From: SIG603 sp964369215
Lineage (GTDB): Bacteria; Bacillota; Clostridia; Oscillospirales; Acutalibacteraceae
Reading direction: 5' to 3'
DNA length: 17,892 nt
Assembly: GCA_964369215.1 (NCBI GenBank)
Contig: CAYJEZ010000046.1
Coordinates: 1 to 17,892 of the forward strand
This document shows positions 7,701-14,142 of the stretch, piece by piece (positions within the stretch are counted from its first letter, which is position 1; the number at the start of each line of letters is the position of its first letter). The notes beneath the pieces were generated by a model that was not told the origin of the DNA, made no database searches, and saw only the letters and a program-made list of their open reading frames with translations. A program made the position numbers and the translations under genes.

Positions 7701-9216
7701 AGAGGCAAGAATATCTGTTAAATTAGTATCAGAGGCAGGAGTGGGAACTATTGCAGCAGGAGTTGCAAAAGCAGGCGCATCAGTTATACTTATATCAGGT
7801 TTTGACGGCGGAACTGGCGCTGCACCTATAAGCTCTATTTTAGATGCAGGTTTACCATGGGAATTAGGTCTTGCTGAGGCACACCAAACACTTATAAAAA
7901 ATGGACTTAGAAGCAGTGTAGTTATAGAGACAGACGGTAAATTAATGAGCGGTAGAGACGTAGCCATTGCAGCTATACTCGGCGCAGAAGAATTTGGGTT
8001 TGCCACAGCTCCTCTTGTTGCTATGGGTTGTATGATGATGAGAGTTTGCAATTTAGACACTTGCCCAGTTGGAATTGCCACACAAAATGAATGTTTAAGA
8101 AAAAGGTTTAAAGGCAAACCAGAGTATGTAATGAATTTTATGCGTTATATAGCAGAAGAATTGCGTGAAATTATGGCTAAATTAGGTGTAAAATCTCTTA
8201 ATGAACTAACTGGTAGAACAGATTTAATAAAAGTTAAAGACAATAAGGTTACTAAGCGCGCAGAACTAGTAGATATGAGTAGCATTATTTCTGATAAATA
8301 TGCAGCTGTTAAAGATAAAATCTATAACCCTAAAAACGCATATGACTATAAATTAGGCGAAACTATTGATGAAAATGTGCTTCTTAAAAAGTTTAAAAAT
8401 GCAATAGAAAATGGTGTTTCTCATGTTGAAAACATTAAACTAACAAGCATTAACAGAACAGTTGGCACGATTTTGGGCTCAGAAATAACAAAAAAACATG
8501 GTAGCTCTCTTGATGACGATACCTTTATTTTAAACTGCGTTGGAGGAGTTGGTCAGTCGTTTGGTGCTTTTATTCCAAAAGGCTTAACTTTACGCCTTCA
8601 AGGTGATGCAAACGACTACTTAGGAAAAGGTTTATCAGGAGGAAAAATTGTGGTATTACCGCCTAAAGACAGCAATTTTAAGGCAGAAGAAAACATAATT
8701 ATCGGCAATGTTGCTTTTTACGGAGCTACCTCAGGAGAAAGTTATATCAGCGGTATTGCAGGAGAGAGGTTTATGGTGCGTAACTCTGGTTGTGTTTGTG
8801 TTGTAGAGGGATGTGGCGACCATGGGCTTGAATATATGACAGGCGGTATAGCTGTTGTTTTAGGAGAAACTGGCAAAAACTTTGCCGCTGGTATGAGTGG
8901 AGGGGTAGCGTATGTACTTGACCAAAAACGTGATTTATATCTAAAACTTAATAAAGAGTTTGTCTCTCTTGACGAAGTTGAAGAACATTGCGACATAGCA
9001 GAACTTAAAGAATTGATTTTAAAACATTATGGTGAGACTAAATCGCTATTAGCCAAAAAAATTCTTGATAATTTCGACGCTTACTTGCCGAATTTCAAAA
9101 AAATTGTACCTAACAAATATATGCAAATGTTAAGTTTGATTGAAGAATTTAAAGAAAAAGGTTCTTCACAAGAAGATGCAGCTATGCAAGCATTTACAAA
9201 GTCATTAACTCAATAA
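4705..9216 (+). CDS. gltB: Glutamate synthase, large (alpha) subunit
   Basis: A 1503-residue GltB of the usual length. It moves the amide nitrogen of glutamine onto 2-oxoglutarate, giving two glutamates, with electrons supplied by GltD. Cys15 (YEHDACGIGA) is the class II amidotransferase nucleophile; family members lose a short propeptide so that this Cys becomes N-terminal. The glutaminase domain (about 15-420) contains VHSRFSTNT and HNGEINTIRGN. A central domain, an FMN/2-oxoglutarate barrel and the 3Fe-4S cysteines C1109, C1115 and C1120 (C-x5-C-x4-C) follow. A Gly-rich beta-helix tail includes GGIAVVLGETGKNFAAGMSGG. I chose the ATG at 4705 because GGAGG lies 8 bases upstream and the Cys falls at the expected depth; an in-frame GTG at 4660 would sit inside the leader hairpin. 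gltD follows 19 bases later. Confidence 0.97.
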   Translation: MAKTLYNERYEHDACGIGAVVSIDGTKSYRVVSDALSIVEKLEHRAGKDSSGETGDGVGVLLQISHNFFSKLNLDYELGEERDYGVGMFFLPTNIQKRKQAKKLFEVIVKNEGVEFLGWRAVPTNPTVLGKAALDKMPCIEQCFIKRPENIAKGLEFDRKLYVIRREFEHSSVDTFIPSLSSRTIVYKGMFLVGQLRNFYLDLLDESYMSSIAMVHSRFSTNTNPSWDRAHPNRVILHNGEINTIRGNADRMIAREETLFSNVMGEEINKVLPVVNTSGSDSAMLDNSLEFLYMNGMDLPLAVMTAIPEPWKNDPYMDMKKKDFYHYYATMMEPWDGPAAILFSDGDIMGAVLDRNGLRPSRYYLTKDNTLILSSEVGVLDIPNKDIIKKSRLQPGKMLLVDTVNKKIISDEEIKNYYATKNPYGEWLDKSLLKLSDLELPNKKVESHTKELREKLYKVFGYTYEDVKQVILPMAINGIEATASMGSDIPLAVLSEKHQSLFRYFKQLFAQVTNPPIDSLREEIVTDTTVYLGSDGNLLYDSSENCRVLEVQNPILTGTDLIKIKNLNKKGFKTDTISLCYYKNTSLEQAVEQLFIKCDKAYKKGANIIVLSDRGVNENHVAIPSLLAVSAIEQYLIRTKKRTAVSIVLESAEPRDVHQFSMLLGYGARAINPYLAHECIEELIEEKILDKDPYTAIKDYNHAVLHGVVKVSAKMGISVLQSYQSAQIFEAVGINKQVIDKYFTNTISRVEGIGLTEISEGVEFRHSSAFDPLGLGVDNTLDSTGFLKLRAGEDKEDHLYNPNIIIALQQAVQNGDYNRFKEYTAMVDDEHKPHTLRGLLAFKFDKNKEIPISDVQSVDDIVKRFKTGAMSYGSISKEAHECMALAMNSLGGKSNSGEGGEEPIRLNSEKNSAIKQVASGRFGVTGEYLLSANEIQIKMAQGAKPGEGGHLPGAKVYPWIAKTRHSTPGVSLISPPPHHDIYSIEDLAQLIYDLKNANREARISVKLVSEAGVGTIAAGVAKAGASVILISGFDGGTGAAPISSILDAGLPWELGLAEAHQTLIKNGLRSSVVIETDGKLMSGRDVAIAAILGAEEFGFATAPLVAMGCMMMRVCNLDTCPVGIATQNECLRKRFKGKPEYVMNFMRYIAEELREIMAKLGVKSLNELTGRTDLIKVKDNKVTKRAELVDMSSIISDKYAAVKDKIYNPKNAYDYKLGETIDENVLLKKFKNAIENGVSHVENIKLTSINRTVGTILGSEITKKHGSSLDDDTFILNCVGGVGQSFGAFIPKGLTLRLQGDANDYLGKGLSGGKIVVLPPKDSNFKAEENIIIGNVAFYGATSGESYISGIAGERFMVRNSGCVCVVEGCGDHGLEYMTGGIAVVLGETGKNFAAGMSGGVAYVLDQKRDLYLKLNKEFVSLDEVEEHCDIAELKELILKHYGETKSLLAKKILDNFDAYLPNFKKIVPNKYMQMLSLIEEFKEKGSSQEDAAMQAFTKSLTQ

Positions 9217-9235
9217 GTAGAAAGGGTTTTGCAAT

Positions 9236-10672
9236 ATGGGAAAACCAACAGGTTTTTTAGAATATGAAAGAAATGCAAATAAATATATTCCAGTAAAAAC
9301 AAGAATAGAAAATTTTGATGAATTTTACTACATCAACTCTGAGGAAGAGCGAAAAAAACAAGGTGCAAGATGCATGAACTGCGGTGTTCCATTTTGCAGT
9401 TCTGCAATTAAGCTCAACTCAATGGTCACAGGTTGCCCTCTTAATAATCTTATTCCTGAATGGAATGACGAAATATATAATGGCAGATATTCTCACGGTC
9501 TTTCAAGGCTATTAAAAACAAGCTGTTTTCCTGAATTTACAGGAAGGGTATGCCCTGCACTATGCGAAAAAGCATGCATAAATGGCATAGATACAGACCC
9601 AGTTACAATTCGTGATAATGAGCTGTTTTTAATTGAACAAGGATTTAAAAATGGAGAAATGGCTCCAAACCCTCCAACTGTGCGCAGCGACAAAAAAGTA
9701 GCTATAATTGGCTCAGGCCCTGCAGGGCTTGCCACTGCTGAACGTCTAAATAAAAGAGGGCATCGCGTTACCGTTTATGAACGCGATGATAGATTTGGCG
9801 GTTTGCTCATGTATGGCATTCCTAACATGAAACTTGACAAAAATATTGTTGAGAGGCGTATAAATCTTATGCGTGAAGAGGGCATAGAATTTATTTCAAA
9901 TGCTGATTTTGGAAAAAATATGACTCTTGATACTTTAACAGCAAATTTTAATGCAGTAGTACTTTGTTGCGGCGCAAAAAAAGCACGTGATATCTCAGTA
10001 AAGAATAGGGATTGTGAAGGAGTACACTTCGCTGTAGATTTTCTTTCAAGCACAACTAAAAGTCTTATAGACAGTAAGCTCTTAGATAATAAATATATAA
10101 GCGCAAAAGGCAAAAATGTAATTGTATTGGGCGGTGGAGATACGGGTAACGACTGTGTGGGTACATCAATACGCCATGGTGCAAAATCAGTAATTCAAAT
10201 AGAAATGATGCCAAAAGCACCCGATGAACGATTACCCTCTAACCCTTGGCCAGAGTGGCCGAAAGTAAGCTTGACCGACTATGGACAACAAGAAGCCATA
10301 GAGGTTTATGGTCAAGACCCACGCGTGTACAACACTACAATAAAAGAAATAAAGCACAGTGGCGGCAAATTAACTGAGGTTGTAACCGTAAAAGTAGAGT
10401 TTAAAGACGGTAAACTATGTGAAGTAAAAGGAAGCGAACATACATTAAAGGCAGATTTATTGCTTATTGCTGCAGGATTTTTAGGCTACGAAGAATATTC
10501 GGCAAAAGGAATTTGCATCCCTAACAAAGACAACGACTTATATAAAACCGATAAAGATGGAGTTTTTTGCTGTGGCGATATGAAAAGAGGGCAATCGTTA
10601 GTGGTTTGGGCGGTAGCCGACGGAATTAAATGCGCACGAGAAGTCGATGAATATTTATCAAAATTGTATTAA
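9236..10672 (+). CDS. gltD: Glutamate synthase, small (beta) NADPH-dependent subunit
   Basis: A 478-residue flavoprotein that oxidises NAD(P)H and passes electrons through iron-sulfur centres to GltB. The N-terminal region carries the two cysteine groups for 4Fe-4S clusters: C46, C49, C54 and C67, then C97, C106, C110 and C114 (VCPALCEKAC). The FAD site is GSGPAG at 159-164 and the NAD(P)H site is GGGDTG at 299-304. The C-terminal CGDMKRGQSLVVWAV segment is the typical second flavin-contact motif. It is co-transcribed with gltB (19-base gap, AAAGGG ribosome site). The promoter of the next operon overlaps its last codons. Related proteins serve as subunits of other reductases, but the gltB neighbour settles the role. 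Confidence 0.96.
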   Translation: MGKPTGFLEYERNANKYIPVKTRIENFDEFYYINSEEERKKQGARCMNCGVPFCSSAIKLNSMVTGCPLNNLIPEWNDEIYNGRYSHGLSRLLKTSCFPEFTGRVCPALCEKACINGIDTDPVTIRDNELFLIEQGFKNGEMAPNPPTVRSDKKVAIIGSGPAGLATAERLNKRGHRVTVYERDDRFGGLLMYGIPNMKLDKNIVERRINLMREEGIEFISNADFGKNMTLDTLTANFNAVVLCCGAKKARDISVKNRDCEGVHFAVDFLSSTTKSLIDSKLLDNKYISAKGKNVIVLGGGDTGNDCVGTSIRHGAKSVIQIEMMPKAPDERLPSNPWPEWPKVSLTDYGQQEAIEVYGQDPRVYNTTIKEIKHSGGKLTEVVTVKVEFKDGKLCEVKGSEHTLKADLLLIAAGFLGYEEYSAKGICIPNKDNDLYKTDKDGVFCCGDMKRGQSLVVWAVADGIKCAREVDEYLSKLY

Positions 10673-10692
10673 CTCAAAAAAAGTGATATAAT
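10664..10692 (+). promoter_or_regulatory. Promoter of the GS-like/ANTAR/purF/dapF/pyrG operon
   Basis: -35 TTGTAT (10664-10669), a 17-base spacer and a perfect -10 TATAAT (10687-10692); the -35 lies inside the end of gltD. Transcription from about 10699 would give a 5' leader of about 205 bases, which holds several hairpins and the shared 19-base element. Confidence 0.6.
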
Positions 10693-10730
10693 ATGTTTAT
10701 TATAATTATGCCCAAAACACGAAAGTTATA

Positions 10731-10749
10731 TAACAATATGGCTTTGTTA
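10731..10749 (+). promoter_or_regulatory. Small leader hairpin
   Basis: TAACAA (10731-10736) pairs with TTGTTA (10744-10749) around the 7-base loop TATGGCT. The loop shares ATGG with the loop of the hairpin at 10818-10837. ANTAR targets are pairs of hairpins with six-base loops carrying A at position 1 and G at position 4. This loop has A and G at that spacing but is one base too long, so it is only a weak candidate. Confidence 0.25.
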
Positions 10750-10774
10750 AGTTAATATGAAAATAATCTTTATA

Positions 10775-10815
10775 TTTCTTTTTCCTCCCCGCCTTTGGCG
10801 GGGAGGAAAAAGAAA
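10775..10815. other. Perfect 19-base-pair GC-rich hairpin in the operon leader
   Basis: Bases 10775-10793 (TTTCTTTTTCCTCCCCGCC) pair without mismatch with 10797-10815 around a TTT loop. The core is almost all G and C within AT-rich DNA. The arm order is pyrimidine then purine, so neither strand has a T tract after the stem and it is not a textbook intrinsic terminator. It could end gltBD transcription with low efficiency, block RNA decay, hide the GGGGAGG in its right arm, or be a dispersed palindromic repeat. It lies downstream of the promoter at 10664-10692, so it is part of that leader RNA. Confidence 0.7.
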
Positions 10816-10817
10816 AG

Positions 10818-10837
10818 AGAATAAATGGGTTTATTCT
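10818..10837 (+). promoter_or_regulatory. Hairpin with A1/G4 six-base loop, weak ANTAR-site candidate
   Basis: AGAATAA (10818-10824) pairs with TTATTCT (10831-10837) around the loop ATGGGT, which has A at position 1 and G at position 4 as in known ANTAR-binding hexaloops. The operon encodes an ANTAR protein. The expected second hexaloop hairpin close by and an overlapping terminator are not clear, so this remains tentative. The loop ATG also opens a 13-codon frame (MGLFLRKLIISLL, 10825-10866) with no well-placed ribosome site. Confidence 0.3.
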
Positions 10838-10861
10838 TAAGAAAACTAATAATTTCATTAC

Positions 10862-10880
10862 TTTAACCTAACAGTGCCAA
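10862..10880 (+). promoter_or_regulatory. Shared 19-base element upstream of the GS-like gene
   Basis: TTTAACCTAACAGTGCCAA matches the element before dapL (16656-16674) at 18 of 19 positions. Both copies end exactly 23 bases before the start codon, and the sequence between element and start is otherwise unrelated. It is not a known riboswitch or promoter that I recognise. A protein- or RNA-binding site for joint control is the simplest inference. Confidence 0.55.
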
Positions 10881-10903
10881 CAATATAGAATGGAGTTGAA
10901 AAA

Positions 10904-12127
10904 ATGGAAAACACTATTAAAGATGTATTGGAATTTATTAATGAAAATGATGTAAAATTTATTCGTCTCGGTTTTTGTGACCCTTTTGGCATTCATAAAA
11001 ACATTTCGATTATGGTAGACGAACTTGCCGATGCATTTATAAATGGAGTTGAATTAAAAGGGGCTTCTATAAGAGGTTTTGATTGTTCATACGGAACTAC
11101 GCTTTTGCTATTCCCAGACCCTGACACACTTACAGTATTGCCGTGGAGACCAGGACCCGGAAGAGTTGTTAGATTTTATTGCTATATAAAAACATCTACT
11201 GGTGATAACTACTATGGCGATAGCAGAATTATTTTAAACAATGTGATAAAAGAATTTAAAAAAGATGGACTTAGCTGCAAAATAGGTACCGACTGTGAAT
11301 TTTACCTCTTTAAAACAGATGAAAACGGTGAGCCCACATATAATTCTTTAGATTTTGGAGGCTACTGCGACATAGCTCCACTAGATAAGGGAGAGAACAT
11401 ACGCCGTGAAATTTGCTTAACACTTGAAGAAATGGGATTAAAACCAGAAGTTTCTCATCATGAAAAAGGTCCGGGGCAAAATGAAATTGACTTTAATTAC
11501 AGCGAGGCGAATACAGCTGCGGACAATTTTTTAACCTTTAAATCGGTGGTTAAATCTATATCTGCACGAAATGGGCTATATGCATCATTTATGCCAAAAC
11601 CTTTAGAAAACGAAGCAGGAAGTGGCCTAAGGTTAAATATAGCTATTGATGGATTTTTAGAAGATGCTGAAATAAAGGCAAAGCAATTTATTGCCGGTAT
11701 AATTGATAAATCGAGTGAAATGACACTGTTTTTAAATCCTACTGTAAACTCTTTTAGTCGGCTAGGTAATTTTTCAGACAGCATTAATTCTTTTATTAAA
11801 GTGGTAAATGGAGATAGTAAAAAAGTAATGATAGAACTGCGTTCACCAGATTGCACTATCAATCCATATCTTGCATTTGCACTTATAATCTCTGCAGGCC
11901 AATATGGAATAAAAAATAACCTTACAATGTGTGAAGTTTCAAAAGACTTGCCTAAAAATTTATCAGAAGCAGTAGAGTCAAGTAAATCTTCTGACTTTGT
12001 TTTAGAAGTTGTGGGAGAACGACTTTTAAATAGCATTGTATCTGAAAAAAAGGCTGAGCATGATGCATTTACTACGGCAGAAGACAAAAATCTTTATATA
12101 ACCGAAAAGTGTTTTTATATTCACTGA
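10904..12127 (+). CDS. Glutamine synthetase homologue lacking key catalytic residues (probable pseudoenzyme)
   Basis: A 407-residue protein colinear with type I-alpha glutamine synthetase (about 444 residues). It retains the beta-grasp N-terminal domain (FIRLGFCDPFGIHKN), SHHEKGPGQNEIDF with metal ligands Glu187 and Glu194, FMPKP, NPTVNS and ELRSPD with Glu311 and Arg313. Many active-site positions are changed. The FDGSS Asp that activates ammonium is Lys52, PEPEFF is TDCEFY with only the second Glu kept (Glu132), and the metal-binding His of GSGMH is Arg243. The segment with the flap Glu (GYEAP) and the two Arg of NRSxLIRIP is shortened and replaced (about 286-308). I infer that it does not make glutamine and may bind effectors as a sensor, or have a different ligase activity. 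GGAG at 10892-10895 supports the start. The ANTAR gene follows 28 bases later. Confidence 0.85.
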   Translation: MENTIKDVLEFINENDVKFIRLGFCDPFGIHKNISIMVDELADAFINGVELKGASIRGFDCSYGTTLLLFPDPDTLTVLPWRPGPGRVVRFYCYIKTSTGDNYYGDSRIILNNVIKEFKKDGLSCKIGTDCEFYLFKTDENGEPTYNSLDFGGYCDIAPLDKGENIRREICLTLEEMGLKPEVSHHEKGPGQNEIDFNYSEANTAADNFLTFKSVVKSISARNGLYASFMPKPLENEAGSGLRLNIAIDGFLEDAEIKAKQFIAGIIDKSSEMTLFLNPTVNSFSRLGNFSDSINSFIKVVNGDSKKVMIELRSPDCTINPYLAFALIISAGQYGIKNNLTMCEVSKDLPKNLSEAVESSKSSDFVLEVVGERLLNSIVSEKKAEHDAFTTAEDKNLYITEKCFYIH

Positions 12128-12155
12128 TATATTACCATAGAGAGGGTGTGAGGAA

Positions 12156-12728
12156 ATCGAAAGTGCATTAATTGTATCTACAACAGACAAAGGTACAGAA
12201 ATTCTGTTAAAAATATTAAAAGAGTTTTCTATGAGTAGAATAGCCACTGCCCCTAACGGACACAGAGCAAGGCAACTTGTTTCAGAGCAAGATTTTGACC
12301 TTGTAATAATAAATGCTCCACTTAAAGATGAGTCAGGTGAAAAACTTTCGTGCCATATCATCTCAAAACAAACAAGCCAAGTACTTCTTATAGTTAAGAA
12401 TGAGTACTATGAAGAAATATCTTCTATTGTAGAAAATGAAGGCGTTATAACAATTTCAAAACCGCTAAACAGAGACAACCTATGGTTTTCTCTTAAACTA
12501 GCAAAAGCTGCACATAATAGAATAAAGAAAATTCAAAAAGAGAACATAAAACTTGTAGAAAAAATAGAAGATATAAAAATAGTTGCAAGGGCAAAAAGTG
12601 TACTTATATCTTACCTTAATATGTCTGAAGTTGATGCGCATAAATATATTGAACGTGAAGCTATGGATAACCGAACAACAAGGAGAACAATAGCAGAAGG
12701 GGTACTGAAAACATATGAGAATAAATGA
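12156..12728 (+). CDS. ANTAR-domain RNA-binding antiterminator with degenerate receiver domain
   Basis: About 190 residues if read from 12156. Residues 1-118 resemble a response-regulator receiver: beta-1 SALIVST, beta-3 DLVIINAP and a conserved Lys102 in ISKPLN. The phospho-acceptor Asp is Asn53 and the acidic pair after beta-1 is missing, so phosphorylation is unlikely. A coiled linker at about 120-138 leads to the ANTAR domain at 136-186 (KIVARAKSVLISYLNMSEVDAH onward), which in known members binds paired hairpins and stops transcription termination. The ATG at 12231 would remove the first strand and helix of the receiver, so the gene surely starts earlier. In this frame there is no ATG, GTG or TTG after the TAG at 12138-12140; ATC at 12156 has AGAGAGGG nine bases before it. 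A one-base shift would instead join a GTG at 12148. It overlaps purF by 14 bases. Confidence 0.85.
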   Translation: MESALIVSTTDKGTEILLKILKEFSMSRIATAPNGHRARQLVSEQDFDLVIINAPLKDESGEKLSCHIISKQTSQVLLIVKNEYYEEISSIVENEGVITISKPLNRDNLWFSLKLAKAAHNRIKKIQKENIKLVEKIEDIKIVARAKSVLISYLNMSEVDAHKYIEREAMDNRTTRRTIAEGVLKTYENK

Positions 12729-14142
12729 TAAGCTAAAAGAAGAATGCGCGGTTTTCGGTGTAAGTCTTAATACAGAAGAAGCCTCTGGTGTATGCTATAA
12801 TGGACTTTTGGCACTTCAGCACAGAGGGCAAGAGAGCAGCGGTATTGCAGTTGCAAAAGATAACAACATATTGTATCACAAAAATACAGGTCTTGTAAGC
12901 GAAGTGTTTAGTGACAAAGTAATGAAACGATTGCCAAAAAGTGGCGTTGCTATAGGTCATAACCGTTACTCTACCACGGGCGGAAATGTTATAGAAAATG
13001 TTGGCCCTTTTATTTCAGAGTTTCTAACTGGTCGTATTGCGGTAGCACACAATGGAAATATAACAAATGCTGCAGAGATAAAAACAGCTCTACAAAGCTA
13101 CGGTCTTAACTTTATTTCAACAAGCGACAGTGAAGTTTTAGCTTCATTAATTGCATACCACTCAGTTGGGCAGGGTGATATTATTAAAGGAATTAAGTTG
13201 GCAGCTAAAGAGCTAAAAGGTGCATTTTCTCTTATAATTTTATGCGCAGACAACACATTAGTTGCCCTTAGAGACGGGTGTGGTTATCGACCATTGTGCA
13301 TAGGCGAAAATGAAAGCGGAATAGCTGTAGCCTCTGAAAGTTGTGCACTTGATAGCTGTGATTTTGCTTTTATTAGAGATGTAGAGCCCGGCGAATTGAT
13401 AGTAATAAAAAATTCAAAAATAGCATACAGCGAAAAACTTCTTAAAAAAGCCTCTGAGTACAGTGGGTTTTGTATATTTGAATATGTATATTTTGCACGC
13501 CCTGACAGTGTTGTAGACGGAATAAGTGTATATACTGCAAGGCATAATATGGGAATTACACTAGCCAAAGAACACCCTGTAAACGCAGATGTTGTTTGTG
13601 GGGTGCCAGATAGCGGTATTGAGGCGGCAATAGGCTACAGTGCACACAGTAAAATTCCACTTGTATCGGGTTTTGTTAAAAACAGATACATAGGAAGAAG
13701 CTTTATCTACCCTACACAAAGCCATAGAGAAGGAGCAGTTAAGTTAAAACTTAACCCGCTTTCATCAAACATAAAAGGTAAACGTGTTGTATTGGTAGAC
13801 GACTCTATAGTAAGAGGAACTACAATAAAGCGAATTGTAAAAAGTTTAAGAGATGCAGGAGCGTCAGAGGTTCACCTTAGAATTTCATCTCCTCCGTTTA
13901 AATACAGTTGTCATTACGGAACAGACGTAGACGACGAGATAAGCTTAATTGCAAATGAAATGAGCGTAGAAGATATTTGTAAAATTATTGGTGCAAACAG
14001 CCTTGGATATATATCGGTTGATGGGCTTAAACAATCTTGTGCAGGCGCAAAAGTTTCGTTTTGCGACAACTGCTTTACAGGAGATAATAGAATTTTGGGA
14101 AACTACAAAAGTATTTTAGAGGGTGACACACATGAAAATTAA
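12715..14142 (+). CDS. purF: Amidophosphoribosyltransferase (first step of purine synthesis)
   Basis: A 475-residue PurF that makes 5-phosphoribosylamine from PRPP and glutamine. The class II amidotransferase domain has its nucleophile at Cys11 (KEECAVFG), which requires removal of a 10-residue propeptide, plus HNRYSTTG and HNGNITN motifs. The phosphoribosyltransferase domain carries the PRPP loop VVLVDDSIVRGTT at 358-370. Cys253, Cys399, Cys450 and Cys453 (CDNC) match the 4Fe-4S ligands of the oxygen-sensitive B. subtilis type. The start overlaps the end of the ANTAR gene by 14 bases, implying translational coupling. Being within a GS-like/ANTAR operon rather than a pur cluster is unusual and ties it to glutamine control. 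Confidence 0.95.
   Translation: MRINDKLKEECAVFGVSLNTEEASGVCYNGLLALQHRGQESSGIAVAKDNNILYHKNTGLVSEVFSDKVMKRLPKSGVAIGHNRYSTTGGNVIENVGPFISEFLTGRIAVAHNGNITNAAEIKTALQSYGLNFISTSDSEVLASLIAYHSVGQGDIIKGIKLAAKELKGAFSLIILCADNTLVALRDGCGYRPLCIGENESGIAVASESCALDSCDFAFIRDVEPGELIVIKNSKIAYSEKLLKKASEYSGFCIFEYVYFARPDSVVDGISVYTARHNMGITLAKEHPVNADVVCGVPDSGIEAAIGYSAHSKIPLVSGFVKNRYIGRSFIYPTQSHREGAVKLKLNPLSSNIKGKRVVLVDDSIVRGTTIKRIVKSLRDAGASEVHLRISSPPFKYSCHYGTDVDDEISLIANEMSVEDICKIIGANSLGYISVDGLKQSCAGAKVSFCDNCFTGDNRILGNYKSILEGDTHEN

Noticed and set aside
7475..8117. Minus-strand open frames inside gltB, and similar frames inside other genes
   Set aside because: They are antisense shadows of well-supported genes, with no family motifs or ribosome sites.
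10862..10880. Reverse complement TTGGCACTGTTA of the shared element as a sigma-54 promoter
   Set aside because: TGGCAC is present, but the -12 TTGC is missing and the direction faces away from the genes.
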